A stretch of 64,000 bases of DNA from SHVO01 sp041906145 (GTDB lineage Bacteria; Pseudomonadota; Alphaproteobacteria; Rhodospirillales; Rhodospirillaceae), in assembly GCA_041906145.1 (NCBI GenBank), contig JAYRJU010000002.1, forward strand, positions 124,001 through 188,000. Reading direction: 5' to 3'. Numbering within the stretch: position 1 is the stretch's first letter; each line of letters opens with the position of its first letter. Shown here one piece after another: positions 1 to 9,739 of this stretch. The notes below the pieces were generated by a model, which was given only the letters and a program-made list of their open reading frames with translations, did no database searches and was not told the origin of the DNA. A program made the position numbers and the translations under genes.

Positions 1-1298
1 TCGCGGATTTCCCCGATCATGATCACGTCCGGGTCCTGGCGCAGGATGGAGCGTAGCGCGCGGGCGAAAGTGTAGCCGATATCGGCTTTGGTCTGGACTT
101 GGGTCACGCCCGGGATGTTGTACTCGACCGGGTCCTCGACGGTGATGATCTTGCGTTTTCCGTCCTTGATGTGTTCGAGCGTCGCCTTGAGTGTCGTCGA
201 TTTTCCCGAACCTGTCGGCCCGGTCACGAGGATGATCCCATGGGGTTCCCGCGCGAGCTTTCCAAATGTCTCCAAGTGATCCTTGGCCATGCCGATCTTG
301 GCCAGCGAGAACTGCTTATGCTCCTTGAGCAGGAGACGCATGACGATTGATTCACCCCAAACGCCAGGCAAGCACGAGACGCGGATATCGAGGTCTTTGC
401 CGCTCATGCGGATACTGATTCGGCCGTCCTGAGGGAGGCGTCGTTCCGCGATATCCAGACCTGAAATCAATTTAATGCGCGACGCCACCGCATCGAACCG
501 GGAACGCGGAAGGGTGACGCGGCTTTGAAGCACGCCGTCGATGCGGTAGCGGATTTCGAATTCATGCTCCAATGGCTCGACGTGAATGTCCGACGCAGCT
601 TCGTTCACCGCCTGGGCCATCACGTTTGAAACGAGTTCTACGACGGGCGCTTCTTCGGCGAGTTCGCGCAACAACGCAACGTCACCTTCGATATCGCGGC
701 CGTCCGACATAAGCGCGCGGCGCACGAGGTCGATCATGAGGTCGAGTTCGCGATTGCGGATCAGCCACCAGTGGATCTCCTTGTCCGGAAACGCCGCCAG
801 CAACACTTCCTGAAGGCTCGGCTTCACCGGATCGCGGCTGATGCAATGAATGAGGCCGGCGTCGTCGGTCCAAGCGAGGGTGGCCTGGTCGATCCACCAT
901 TCACTGTCGATCCCGGAGGATTTGATCGTCGCGGCGTAGATGGCCGGATCCTGCGGCATCCGCTGATTGGACATGACCTCCAGGCCCAATTGGCTCGAAA
1001 GCGCCTCCAAGACAGCATCTTCCGACACCGCGCCGATGCGGATCAGGATCGCGCCCAGGAGACCGCCGAAGCTCGCTTGGAAGCTCATGGCTTTCGCGAG
1101 TTCGTTGTCGCTGATGAAGCCCCGCTGCAGCAGGATTTGCCCCAACGGAGGCTGCACCTCAAAAGCGGCCAACGTATTTGGCGGGGTGTTCGGCTCAGGG
1201 CGGATGATCGAGGTGTCCAAAAGCGGCTCCAGCTACGCGTCCAGCAATTCGTCGAGGGTCTTGCGGAAGGGCTCGCGAAAACGGGGCGGTTTTACCAT
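1..1298 (-). CDS. GspE/PilB-family secretion ATPase, C-terminus outside window, in-frame stop near the start
   Basis: Hexameric cytoplasmic ATPase that powers pseudopilus or type IV pilus assembly. Reading leftward, the frame shows a GspE N-terminal domain (LGQILLQRGFISDNELAKA), the central domain (LPQDGRISIRMSGKDLDIRV), a Walker A box GPTGSGKST near 190-230, and a Walker B segment ILRQDPDVIMIGEIR at the window edge, so the last part of the protein is missing. The best start is the ATG at 1298, with GGAG about 8 bases upstream. That start gives 21 codons (MVKPPRFREPFRKTLDELLDA) and then an in-frame TAG at 1235-1233, after which the same frame continues uninterrupted. The TAG is either a real nonsense mutation, a sequencing error (TAG for TAC would read through), or translation begins downstream at a non-ATG codon. 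Family assignment is sure; type II secretion versus pilus ATPase is not resolved. Confidence 0.88.
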
Positions 1299-1360
1299 TT
1301 CCCATCTCCACACGACTTTAACAGAATGACAGAAAGACTTATCGCGCCGGGTTAATTTCC

Positions 1361-1394
1361 AACGGCCCGCCGTTCCGGGCTTACAAGTTTGTAA
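1361..1394. promoter_or_regulatory. two adjacent inverted repeats upstream of the secretion ATPase
   Basis: Two short dyads sit in the 108-base gap between the ATPase start and the stop of the TPR-methyltransferase gene. AACGG-cccg-CCGTT lies at 1361-1374 and TTACAA-gt-TTGTAA at 1381-1394. The first could form a small hairpin. The second, AT-rich with 6-base arms, looks more like a repressor operator or part of a promoter for the leftward ATPase gene. No factor can be named from sequence. Confidence 0.35.
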
Positions 1395-1406
1395 GGTCGG
1401 TGAGGA

Positions 1407-3017
1407 TTAGGCCTGAAGCAGGCCCACGAGACCCGGAATATCTCGGCCCAAGAGGTGGCGGATAGTCACAGGATGTGACGCAACCGCGCGCAACCCGGCT
1501 GTGCGTGCCGCATCCTCCACATAAGCTGGCGTATGAACGAAGCGTCCCTCCGGTGACAACGCGAGCGGCGCGCCTTGCGAAAGCTCGATCGAATAGGCCA
1601 GCAGCCCTCCGGGCGCGAGGCGCGCGCGTACTGCGGCCAAGAGATCGGAGATATCTCCCAAATAGGGGAATAGGTCACCGGCCGTAATGACATCAAAGGT
1701 GCCCGCGATCTTTGCGATCGCGCGCGCGTCGCCGATGAGGATTTGGTCATACAACCTCTTAGCGCCAGCGATCTTCGCCATGTTCGGCGATATATCGATG
1801 CCAAGGGTCGCTTCGGTTCTGAACGCGTCGAGTAAAGCGGCCGCCACCAAGCCGGTTCCACACCCGATGTCGGCGAGACGTGTGATTGTGCGCCGTTCGG
1901 GCTCGTATTCTTCGATGAGGTCCGCGATCGCGGCGGGAATCGCGTAATTGCGAAAGCGCAGTTCTTGAACGTCGTATCGTTGCGCCAGGCGGTCGAATGC
2001 TTCACGGGCGTAGTGCTCGTCCGGCGCAGATATGGCCGCGCCGTGCAATGCGTTGAGAAGGTGTTTGGCTTCGTTGTTGTTGGGATCGTCCACCCCGATG
2101 CGCTGGAGCGCAAGTTCGGCAAGCGGCCGCTCGCCGAGGGAGTTCTGGATGCTTGCGAGCGCGAGTAGCGCTTCGGTGTGATGTGTCTCTGCTACCGCCT
2201 TGGAAAGCGCGGCCGCCGCGCCCGGAAGATCGCCCTGTTCAGCAAGCGCCAAACCCAGCAGCACGTGAGCGGCCTGCAACTGATCGTCAATGATCAACGC
2301 GTTGCGCGCCGTCGCTTCAGCATCTTTCAGGTTACCCGTGTTGAGGTAAGTCAATCCGAGATTTACGTGGGCGCTCGCATTGCGCGGGTCGATCTCCAGC
2401 GACCGCCGTAGGTAATCGTGGCCTTCGATTTCGGCGCCATGCGCCCTCAAGGCGCTGCCCAACGCGAAAAGCGCGACCGCATTTTGCGGCTCGCTAGCGA
2501 CCGCCCGGCGATAGCATGCGATGGCCTCGTCAGCGCGTCCGAGATGGAAAAGGCAATCACCGCGCCCGAGGGCGGCCAGCACGTTCATGGGTTCACGTTC
2601 AAGCGCGTTTGCGTATGCCTTCTCGGCCTCCGCGGCGTTGTTGGCGCGATCATGGAGACGCGCCAGCAGAATCCATGCTTCCGCGCTGCGCGGATCATGA
2701 TCGATATAGCGCTGCAGGTAATTGGCTGCGCGCGCGTGATCGCCGATCTCGCGATACAGTTCTGACAGGTTCCAGAGATACATCGCGCTCTGCGGCTTGC
2801 CCCGAAGCGCCGTCTCAAGTACTGCGACGGCTTCTGTCCAGAAGCCGCACTCTTTAAGGCCCGTGGCGGCCGCGGTGACGGCGCTTTTTTTCTCGGGAAA
2901 AACCGCAGGTATAAGCCGGTAGATGCTCGCCGCCCCGTCAAGGTCGCCGCCTGTTTGCGCGCTTCGGGCGGCGGCGAGAGCGTCCGCGAGGTTTTTATAG
3001 GGAAACGTCTTTTCCAT
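1407..3017 (-). CDS. TPR-repeat protein fused to a class I SAM methyltransferase
   Basis: 536 residues. Residues ~10-325 are tandem tetratricopeptide repeats (34-residue spacing; repeated patterns such as A-L-x-x-x-P-x-x-A). A linker (SAPDEHYAREAFDRLAQRYD, 330-349) leads into a SAM-dependent methyltransferase with motif I DIGCGTGL at 383-390 and the acidic ribose-binding turn LGIDIS at 405-410. The ATG is preceded by AAGAGG, so the start is secure. No signal peptide. TPR-methyltransferase fusions occur in bacterial glycan and flagellar glycosylation loci; the substrate here is unknown. It lies ~100 bases downstream of a second, larger TPR protein on the same strand and is probably co-transcribed with it. 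A role in modifying the glycan made by the neighbouring nonulosonate genes is inference. Confidence 0.85.
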   Translation of the reverse strand: MEKTFPYKNLADALAAARSAQTGGDLDGAASIYRLIPAVFPEKKSAVTAAATGLKECGFWTEAVAVLETALRGKPQSAMYLWNLSELYREIGDHARAANYLQRYIDHDPRSAEAWILLARLHDRANNAAEAEKAYANALEREPMNVLAALGRGDCLFHLGRADEAIACYRRAVASEPQNAVALFALGSALRAHGAEIEGHDYLRRSLEIDPRNASAHVNLGLTYLNTGNLKDAEATARNALIIDDQLQAAHVLLGLALAEQGDLPGAAAALSKAVAETHHTEALLALASIQNSLGERPLAELALQRIGVDDPNNNEAKHLLNALHGAAISAPDEHYAREAFDRLAQRYDVQELRFRNYAIPAAIADLIEEYEPERRTITRLADIGCGTGLVAAALLDAFRTEATLGIDISPNMAKIAGAKRLYDQILIGDARAIAKIAGTFDVITAGDLFPYLGDISDLLAAVRARLAPGGLLAYSIELSQGAPLALSPEGRFVHTPAYVEDAARTAGLRAVASHPVTIRHLLGRDIPGLVGLLQA

Positions 3018-3125
3018 AACGCCTCTTAAGCCGGTTCACTTGAAAATAAAAGTTCGCAACAGAGAGAACGCGGGATAGGGGGCCTTCACGGTCGTGTCTT
3101 GCGGCGATTGTCCCGAACGAAAGAT

Positions 3126-5216
3126 CTACGTCGGCAACGGCGGAAGTTCTGCGGCGATCCGTTCGCATTCCCGCCAGTGGCGCTCAAAGACACCAACGAA
3201 TTTATTGCCATCGAAATTGGCAAGCGGCAGGCTGTTGGGCTTGGAGATGCGCTTCAAATGCTGAAACTTGCCGGCGCCCGAGTTGCACCAGACAAAACCG
3301 TCATCGCGATACGTATAGTCAACTTCGCGCTCGCCTAGTAGCGCGAGGCGCGGGGCTTCTTTCCGGTCTTCCATATCGACGAAGACGCCGTACATCGCGA
3401 GTTGGTCGATTCCCCAGCGAAGGCTGTTGCGCTGGAAGAAATGGGCCAAATAGGCTGCGACAAGACGGATATACTCGACCGACTCATCGCTGATTCCGGC
3501 CCCGACTACGCAGGCGTTGAACTGATTCCAGGGCTCTTTGCGGCCCGGCCGGATACGCATGGCGACATCGTTGCCGGTGAGCTCCGCAAACAGGCCGTTG
3601 AGACTCGTGTTAATCACCGCGTCCACGTCCATAAGCCAAAGCGGAACACCGTAGTGCCGCAGGTGTTCGTAGAAGCGGATGAAGCGGACCGCATGATAAT
3701 AAGAACGCGCCTCTTGAACCGGAGCATTCGTAAGGCCGGGGCGTTCCACGCTCAGCGCAAATTTGACTGGCGCAAGCTCTTTTAGGAAGGCGTGCGCAAA
3801 CGCCGTCTCTTCCTCGTTCGCATCCATTATGTGAATGTGAACCGGTGTCTGCGGCGAGTTTTCGCGCAAAGATACGACCATCGGAAGGGCAAAAGCGCGG
3901 AAGTAAGTAAAGTTGCAGGATAGGTAAAGAATGCCGTTGGGATCCGGCACAAGCGATGCAACGTCGAACATGGGGGGGAGTGTGCGTATTAAATCCGCAT
4001 CCGTGAATGCGCGTAATTCATCGTAGAATGCCGGCTCAAACCGGATTGTACTGAGAATATGATCCGGCGCCTTTTCCCCCGCCGCGCGGAACAGCGGCTC
4101 AGCGCCATGGCGGTCTCTCAGGCTGAAGCGGGACAGACCGGCCGCCGCTTGCAATGAAGGATTGCCCGGGTGCGCGGCGAGACGTTTTTGGTTTAGCGCA
4201 TCCCATTCCTTCACTTCATCGAGAGCGTAAGTGAAGAACAGATCGCTGAGTCGCGCTGCGTGGTAGGGCGTTTCCCCGCGCTTGATGCGCTCCCACCACT
4301 CCTTGTGGCAAACAAGTTGATCGAGCGCCGCGACCTTGCGATCGAGACTGTCGCCGGCGCTCGTGAGAGCCTCTTCCCAAAGCCGCACCGAGAGCTCGGG
4401 CTCTTTGTCGAAGATGAGGCCCGTATATTTCGATGTCGCTTGGAGATCGCCTGGCTGGGCTTCCAAGGCGCGGCGATAACAGTCGCGTGCGCCGGGCTTG
4501 TTTTCCATCGCCTCCGACAGAGCACCCAGCTTCATTAACGCCTGATAGCTATTGGGAGCGCCCTTCACGGCATTCTTGTACGAACCATAGGCCTGCGGCG
4601 CGTGTCCTGTGCTTTCATAAAGCTCACCGAGAGCCATCCATGTCTGCGGATGGTTCGAGATTTGTACGCTCCGCTGCAAAGCGCCCTCCGCTTCGACAAG
4701 CCGTTTAGCGCGAACGAGCGCGCAGCCTAGGTTGTGAAGGACGGATGCGTTTTGCGGCTCGCGCTGCGCCGCCTCTTCGAGCACCGCGAGGTCGTCCGTC
4801 GCGTCCGCCGGCACGATGGCGGTGACCACATTCTGCCGTTCACGGATCGCGGCAAGCCGGCTCACGGCCTGCTGGTTTTCGGGCTCGCGCTTCAACACCA
4901 TCTCGTAACATCGAGAAGCGTCCTGGTCGCGGCCCCCCATTTCAAATAAGTTGCCGAGCAGCGCGAGCGACTGGGGAAGGGCGCCCACCTTGGCTTGCCT
5001 CGTTAACACGGCCGCCGCTTCGTCATTGCGGTTCGTCTTGAGCAGAACTACGGCGAGCTGATGCGCGGCCACCGGATCATGCGGCGCCACAGCGGTGACT
5101 TGACGAAGCTGAGCTTCTGCGTCGTTCAGGTCTCCGGCTTCGAGGGCGACAGTGGCAATGCGAAGGAGTTCGGCAATGCTCGCGGGGTCGGCGGACATCG
5201 TGGTGTTCTGGCTCAT
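3126..5216 (-). CDS. TPR-repeat protein with C-terminal glycosyltransferase-like domain
   Basis: 696 residues. The first ~300 are TPR repeats. Residues ~425-690 resemble a GT-A type glycosyltransferase: a beta strand ILYLSCNFTYFRAF (429-442), a possible nucleotide-sugar region, and a DVD motif in PLWLMDVDAVIN (525-536), the usual place of the metal-binding DxD. No signal peptide or transmembrane helix, so probably cytoplasmic. Fusions of TPRs with glycosyltransferases are known for protein O-glycosylation (for example O-GlcNAc-type and flagellin glycosylation enzymes), where the TPRs hold the acceptor protein. The context next to nonulosonic acid synthesis genes makes a protein glycosyltransferase plausible, but donor and acceptor are not visible in the sequence. 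Start: ATG at 5216; MSADP (5198) is an alternative. Confidence 0.75.
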   Translation of the reverse strand: MSQNTTMSADPASIAELLRIATVALEAGDLNDAEAQLRQVTAVAPHDPVAAHQLAVVLLKTNRNDEAAAVLTRQAKVGALPQSLALLGNLFEMGGRDQDASRCYEMVLKREPENQQAVSRLAAIRERQNVVTAIVPADATDDLAVLEEAAQREPQNASVLHNLGCALVRAKRLVEAEGALQRSVQISNHPQTWMALGELYESTGHAPQAYGSYKNAVKGAPNSYQALMKLGALSEAMENKPGARDCYRRALEAQPGDLQATSKYTGLIFDKEPELSVRLWEEALTSAGDSLDRKVAALDQLVCHKEWWERIKRGETPYHAARLSDLFFTYALDEVKEWDALNQKRLAAHPGNPSLQAAAGLSRFSLRDRHGAEPLFRAAGEKAPDHILSTIRFEPAFYDELRAFTDADLIRTLPPMFDVASLVPDPNGILYLSCNFTYFRAFALPMVVSLRENSPQTPVHIHIMDANEEETAFAHAFLKELAPVKFALSVERPGLTNAPVQEARSYYHAVRFIRFYEHLRHYGVPLWLMDVDAVINTSLNGLFAELTGNDVAMRIRPGRKEPWNQFNACVVGAGISDESVEYIRLVAAYLAHFFQRNSLRWGIDQLAMYGVFVDMEDRKEAPRLALLGEREVDYTYRDDGFVWCNSGAGKFQHLKRISKPNSLPLANFDGNKFVGVFERHWRECERIAAELPPLPT

Positions 5217-5452
5217 CCGTGGATTGATCGTCGCCCCTTTGGGGCGCCTTTATCTGACTGTAAATCGAGACAAGATCGGCGTGTTTATGTCGTATCACGG
5301 GCCCTTTGTCTCGCCAAGTTAGCGCCCGATTTGCCCGAGATGGATGCTTTGCAATCTTCGCTCCGTGCGCTCATGGAAAAGCCCCGGCGGTGATCGCGAG
5401 TGACACTGGGGCGTCGTTATTTTAAACAAGCGGAATAGGCACTGATGAAGCG

Positions 5453-6334
5453 GTGATTTCGATGGATGTGAAGCAACTGGAAGCTGCGAATGCGCTGGCG
5501 GTGAAGGCGCTCCAAAAGGGCGGACTTACGACTGCCTCAGCACAGCAATTCCCGTTCTACGGCTTTTATGAAGTCGATTTGTTCGAGGCCCCGCCGTTCT
5601 TGATGTTCACTGCCAACGACTGCCCGCGCGCAGCGAATATCCTTTATGAACGGGAATTCGAACCCGGCTCGATGCAGATCTGGTGCCGGCTGGCAAAGAC
5701 GGCAAGCGGCATACTCGATATCGGAGCTCATGTCGGTGTGTACAGCCTTGCCGCCGCCTCGATCCGCAAAGACGTCAAGATTCACGCGTTTGAGCCCAAT
5801 CCTCACGCTTATACGCGCCTGCGTATGCACATATTGGTCAATGAGTTCCGGAATATCGTCGAGCACTGGTTCGCGGTGAGCAATGAGGACGGAATTGCGC
5901 CGTTTAGCTGGGTGCGAAAGCCGAACCAGCAAATCTCATCCGGCGGCGGTCTGGGGCGCGGGGGCGGCCGTGAAGAGATCATCGTCCCGATGCACAAGCT
6001 CGACGGGACCCAAATAGCGCCGACCATAGGCGAACGCGCCTTAATGAAAATTGACGTTGAGGGGGGCGAAAGCAACGTCTTTAAGGGGTTGTCGGAAATC
6101 CTCGCCCGTAAGCCGGATATCCTGCTGGAAACCTTCAGCCAAGCCGCCTGCGACGTCATAAATCCCCTCATTCTGCCGCTTGGCTACCGGGTCTACGGAG
6201 TTCGGGAAAAAGAGCGTGTGGTTGTGCGGCAGGACAAGCTCTACCCGTGCAGTGCGTCCACCGGAAACTTCAACCAGTTCTTGACCACCCGCCCCGAAGA
6301 TCACGTGGCCGTCCTGAGCGACATTTCGTCATAA
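5453..6334 (+). CDS. FkbM family methyltransferase
   Basis: 293 residues starting at GTG 5453, or 290 from the ATG at 5462 (MDVKQL); the sequence does not decide. SAM-binding motif I is ILDIGAHVGVYSLA; the FkbM signature LMKIDVEGGESNVFKGL lies in the second half. FkbM enzymes O-methylate hydroxyls, often on sugars. A glycine-rich loop (GGGLGRGGGRE) interrupts the middle of the domain. It stands 72 bases before legB and faces the same way, so it may be the first gene of that operon and may methylate the finished glycan. It is one of four FkbM proteins in the window. Confidence 0.88.
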   Translation: MISMDVKQLEAANALAVKALQKGGLTTASAQQFPFYGFYEVDLFEAPPFLMFTANDCPRAANILYEREFEPGSMQIWCRLAKTASGILDIGAHVGVYSLAAASIRKDVKIHAFEPNPHAYTRLRMHILVNEFRNIVEHWFAVSNEDGIAPFSWVRKPNQQISSGGGLGRGGGREEIIVPMHKLDGTQIAPTIGERALMKIDVEGGESNVFKGLSEILARKPDILLETFSQAACDVINPLILPLGYRVYGVREKERVVVRQDKLYPCSASTGNFNQFLTTRPEDHVAVLSDISS

Positions 6335-6406
6335 ATACAGATAATTAATACCCTGGAAAGCCCGGCTCGGGTAAACCCTTGAGCGATTGCGGGGTGAGAC
6401 CTGAGG

Positions 6407-7411
6407 ATGAAAAAGCGAAAAATTCTTGTCACCGGTGCGGAGGGCTTTATTGGCTCTCATCTCACCGAGGCTCTTGTACGGGCCGGACACGACGTTAAGG
6501 CGTTTGTACTCTACAATTCCTTCAACGCGTGGGGTTGGCTCGATAACTGCGCGCCCGACGTCAAGGGCGAGTTTGAAGTTTTTACGGGCGATGTGCGCGA
6601 CTACCAGTCGGTAGTTGCCGGCGCGAAGGGCTGCGATACGATCCTCCATCTCGCGGCATTGATCGCGATTCCTTACTCCTATTACGCCCCATCATCTTAC
6701 GTGGACACGAACGTTAAGGGCACGCTCCACGTCGTGCAGGCCGCGCGCGATCTTGGAATCGCGAAAGTCGTGCATACGTCAACCAGTGAAGTCTACGGCA
6801 CGGCTCGCTTTGTTCCGATCACCGAAGAGCATCCGTTGCAAGGCCAGTCACCGTACTCGGCTTCCAAGATTGGTGCGGATCATATCGCGCTGTCCTACTA
6901 CACCTCCTTTGAAACACCGGTAGCGGTGCTGCGCCCTTTCAATACCTATGGGCCCCGCCAGTCGGCGCGCGCGGTTATCCCGACAATCATCACACAGCTC
7001 GCGCGAGGCGCGACGACGCTGAAGCTTGGTGCGCTGACCCCGACCCGCGATTTCTCATACGTCGAGGACACGGTCAGCGGTTTTATTGCCGCGATGGAGA
7101 GCGATGCGGTACTCGGCACGGTTACGAACGTCGGTAGTGGCTTCGAGATTTCCATTGGCGATACGGCGAAAGCCATCGCCGAGGTTATGGGCCGTGAAAT
7201 CGTGATCGAAGCGGACACGCAGCGTATTCGGCCCAAGGATAGCGAAGTCGAACGCTTGTTCGCGAGCTACGACAAAGCCAACATGCTGATGCAATGGCGG
7301 CCCGCGCACGGTGGTCTCGAAGGCTTCAAGCGCGGCCTAGGTAAAACCGTTGCATGGTTCACCCAGCCGGAAAACCTCGCGCGTTATAAAAGCGACATCT
7401 ACAACGTGTGA
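6407..7411 (+). CDS. legB: NDP-N-acetylglucosamine 4,6-dehydratase, LegB type
   Basis: 334-residue extended short-chain dehydrogenase. NAD-binding GAEGFIGSH at residues 10-18, catalytic TSE (126-128) and YSASK (Y150, K154). The N-terminal block VLYNSFNAWGWLD (34-46) is characteristic of LegB. Established role in Campylobacter: converts GDP-GlcNAc to the 4-keto-6-deoxy sugar, the first committed step toward legionaminic acid. A PtmE-type guanylyltransferase is also encoded nearby, which fits a GDP- rather than UDP-linked route. First gene of the rightward leg operon; legC begins about 8 bases after its stop. Cytoplasmic. Confidence 0.92.
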   Translation: MKKRKILVTGAEGFIGSHLTEALVRAGHDVKAFVLYNSFNAWGWLDNCAPDVKGEFEVFTGDVRDYQSVVAGAKGCDTILHLAALIAIPYSYYAPSSYVDTNVKGTLHVVQAARDLGIAKVVHTSTSEVYGTARFVPITEEHPLQGQSPYSASKIGADHIALSYYTSFETPVAVLRPFNTYGPRQSARAVIPTIITQLARGATTLKLGALTPTRDFSYVEDTVSGFIAAMESDAVLGTVTNVGSGFEISIGDTAKAIAEVMGREIVIEADTQRIRPKDSEVERLFASYDKANMLMQWRPAHGGLEGFKRGLGKTVAWFTQPENLARYKSDIYNV

Positions 7412-7418
7412 TGCTGGC

Positions 7419-8588
7419 GTGCGCGCGGACATCGATCAGATCCTCGATACACTGAAGGCGGTTTTACCGGCGAGTGGCCGTCCGATCGGTTTGCACGAGC
7501 CGGAATTCGGCGTCGCCGAACGCGCTTACGTTCTCGACTGTATTGACTCAACCTTTGTCTCGAGCGTCGGCAAATATGTCGACCGCTTCGAGGAAATGCT
7601 CGCCGAATTCACCGGCGCGCGGCGCGCCGTCGCAGTGTGCAACGGTACCGCGGCCCTGCATGTCGCTCTCGAGGTGGCCGGCGTCGCGCCGGGAGACGAA
7701 GTCCTCGTACCGGCGCTCACGTTCATCGCAACCGCTAACGCCGTGAGTTATTGCGGCGCCCGGCCGCATTTTGTCGACAGCGACGCGGCGACACTCGGTC
7801 TTGACCCGGATAAACTCGAAGAAGGCCTGCGACGCAGTGCGCACATGGTGAGCGGCGAATGCCGTAACCGGCTGACGGGCGCCCGCATCGCCGCGGTCGT
7901 GCCGATGCACACATTTGGTCACCCGGTTGCGATGGACCGGCTCCTGAGGGTAGCTGCGGCGTGGAACATCGCGGTGGTCGAGGACGCCGCGGAATCCCTT
8001 GGATCTACCTATCGCGGAAAACATACCGGCCGCTTTGGCGCGATGGGCACGCTGAGCTTTAACGGTAACAAGACCATTACCACTGGCGGCGGCGGCGCGG
8101 TTATCACCGACGATGAGGCCCTCGGTAATCGCCTCAAACACCTGACCACGACGGCGAAAATGCCCCATGCTTGGGCTTTCGGCCACGATGCGGTCGGTTA
8201 TAACTATCGCATGCCCAACCTCAACGCCGCGCTCGGGTGCGCCCAGATGGAACGTCTACCAACGTTTCTTTCCGAAAAGCGCGCCCTCGCCGCACGCTAT
8301 CGCAAGGCGTTCGCCGACGTTCCCGGCGTGACGTTCGTGAGCGAGCCGGCGGAGTGCGAGAGCAACTATTGGCTCAACGTGCTCCTTCTTGATGAGAGCG
8401 GCGCCGATCTGCTCCAGCCCCTGCTTGAACGGACCAACGCCGCTGGCATTGGGACGCGACCGGTATGGACGCTCATGCATCATTTGCCGATGTACGCGGC
8501 ATGTCAGCGCATGGACCTGACTGTCGCCGAAAGCCTTGCGCGCCGCCTCGTCAACCTCCCCTCCAGCCCGATCCTGGGTCGGTCATGA
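7419..8588 (+). CDS. legC: PLP-dependent sugar aminotransferase, LegC type
   Basis: DegT/DnrJ/EryC1-family aminotransferase that installs the C4 amino group on the LegB product. PLP lysine lies in SFNGNKTITTGGGGAV; the substrate region AVCNGTAALHVALEV is intact. The open frame extends back to an ATG at 7350 inside legB, but homology begins around residue 25, so I chose the GTG at 7419 (RADIDQILDTLKAV), giving 389 residues, the normal length. Its TGA overlaps the legG ATG (ATGA), so translation is probably coupled. Confidence 0.9.
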   Translation: MRADIDQILDTLKAVLPASGRPIGLHEPEFGVAERAYVLDCIDSTFVSSVGKYVDRFEEMLAEFTGARRAVAVCNGTAALHVALEVAGVAPGDEVLVPALTFIATANAVSYCGARPHFVDSDAATLGLDPDKLEEGLRRSAHMVSGECRNRLTGARIAAVVPMHTFGHPVAMDRLLRVAAAWNIAVVEDAAESLGSTYRGKHTGRFGAMGTLSFNGNKTITTGGGGAVITDDEALGNRLKHLTTTAKMPHAWAFGHDAVGYNYRMPNLNAALGCAQMERLPTFLSEKRALAARYRKAFADVPGVTFVSEPAECESNYWLNVLLLDESGADLLQPLLERTNAAGIGTRPVWTLMHHLPMYAACQRMDLTVAESLARRLVNLPSSPILGRS

Positions 8589-9739
8589 CCCTCAAGGTTT
8601 GCGCCATCACCAGCACGCGGGCCGATTGGGGCCTGCTGTCGCCTGTCCTGTCTCTTTTGCGGGACGACCCGTCGTTTCACCTCGATATCGTCGCAACCGG
8701 ACAACATCTTGCCGCGGACGCGGGCGCCACGGCGCGCGACATCGGCAATGATGGTTTTGCCATTAGCCGCACCGTGGATATGCGCCTTGGCGACGACAGC
8801 GCGGCGGGCGTAACGGCCTCGTTTGCCGCCGCGACGAGCGGCTTTGGCGAGGCCTTGGCGCAATTGACGCCCGACCTCCTGCTGGTGCTCGGCGACCGTT
8901 ACGAAATCTTGGGCGCGGTTGTCGCCGCGACACTGGCGAGGACGCCCGTTGCCCACCTCATCGGAGGCGATATCACCGAGGGTGCGACCGACGACGCTTT
9001 TCGTCACGCCATGACGAAGATGTCGCACTTGCATTTCGTCACTACCGATGACGCGGGGCGCCGCGTCCGGCAGATGGGCGAAGACCCGGCGCATATTTTA
9101 GTCGTTGGCAGTCCGGGTTTGGACAAGATCCGCACCACGGCGCTTCTCGACCGCGACGACTTCTTCCGCCAGGTCGGCCTCGCGCCGCGGGCGAAAAACC
9201 TTATGGTCACCTTCCACCCGGAAACATTGTCCGCCGGCACCGTCGCTCATTGTTCCGAAATGCTCGCCGCGCTTGACCGTCTCGGCCCTGACGTAGGGCT
9301 GGTGTTTTCTGGCACCAATGCCGACGTGGAGGGCGCGACGATCGGGCGCCTGATTGCCGAATTTGTCCGCGGGCACCCCAATGCCGTACTGCATCCTTCC
9401 TTGGGATCTCTCAGATATTTCAGCGCTTTGAAACATCTGGACGCCGTGGTCGGTAATTCCTCCAGCGGCCTCTATGAGGCGCCCAGCTTTGCAACCCCCA
9501 CAGTCAACATCGGCGATCGCCAGAAAGGCCGCCCACGCGCCGCCTCTGTCATCGACGTTGCGCCGGATCAAGGCGCCATCCACGCAGCCGTCCTAAAAGC
9601 CATGCAGATGGACTGTCGTGGCGTGACAAATCCCTATGGCGACGGTCACGCCGCGGAACGTATTGTCGCAACCCTGAGGGCCGTTCGTGATCCGAGGGCT
9701 CTCCTGAAGAAGCGCTTTTTTGATTGGCCGGCCGTATGA
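8585..9739 (+). CDS. legG: hydrolysing NDP-sugar 2-epimerase, LegG/NeuC type
   Basis: 384 residues from the ATG that overlaps the legC stop. Opens with CAITSTRADWGLLSPVL, the NeuC/LegG signature, and has VLGDRYEILGA, HLIGGDITEGA and the C-terminal NSSSGLYEAPSFATPTVNIG loop of the UDP-GlcNAc 2-epimerase family. It releases NDP and inverts C2 to give the free 2,4-diamino-trideoxy-mannose derivative used by LegI. The stop overlaps the legI ATG. Confidence 0.92.
   Translation: MTLKVCAITSTRADWGLLSPVLSLLRDDPSFHLDIVATGQHLAADAGATARDIGNDGFAISRTVDMRLGDDSAAGVTASFAAATSGFGEALAQLTPDLLLVLGDRYEILGAVVAATLARTPVAHLIGGDITEGATDDAFRHAMTKMSHLHFVTTDDAGRRVRQMGEDPAHILVVGSPGLDKIRTTALLDRDDFFRQVGLAPRAKNLMVTFHPETLSAGTVAHCSEMLAALDRLGPDVGLVFSGTNADVEGATIGRLIAEFVRGHPNAVLHPSLGSLRYFSALKHLDAVVGNSSSGLYEAPSFATPTVNIGDRQKGRPRAASVIDVAPDQGAIHAAVLKAMQMDCRGVTNPYGDGHAAERIVATLRAVRDPRALLKKRFFDWPAV

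Noticed and set aside
771..1355. A plus-strand 194-residue frame opposite the secretion ATPase
   Set aside because: The opposite strand encodes recognisable GspE domains; this is its mirror frame.
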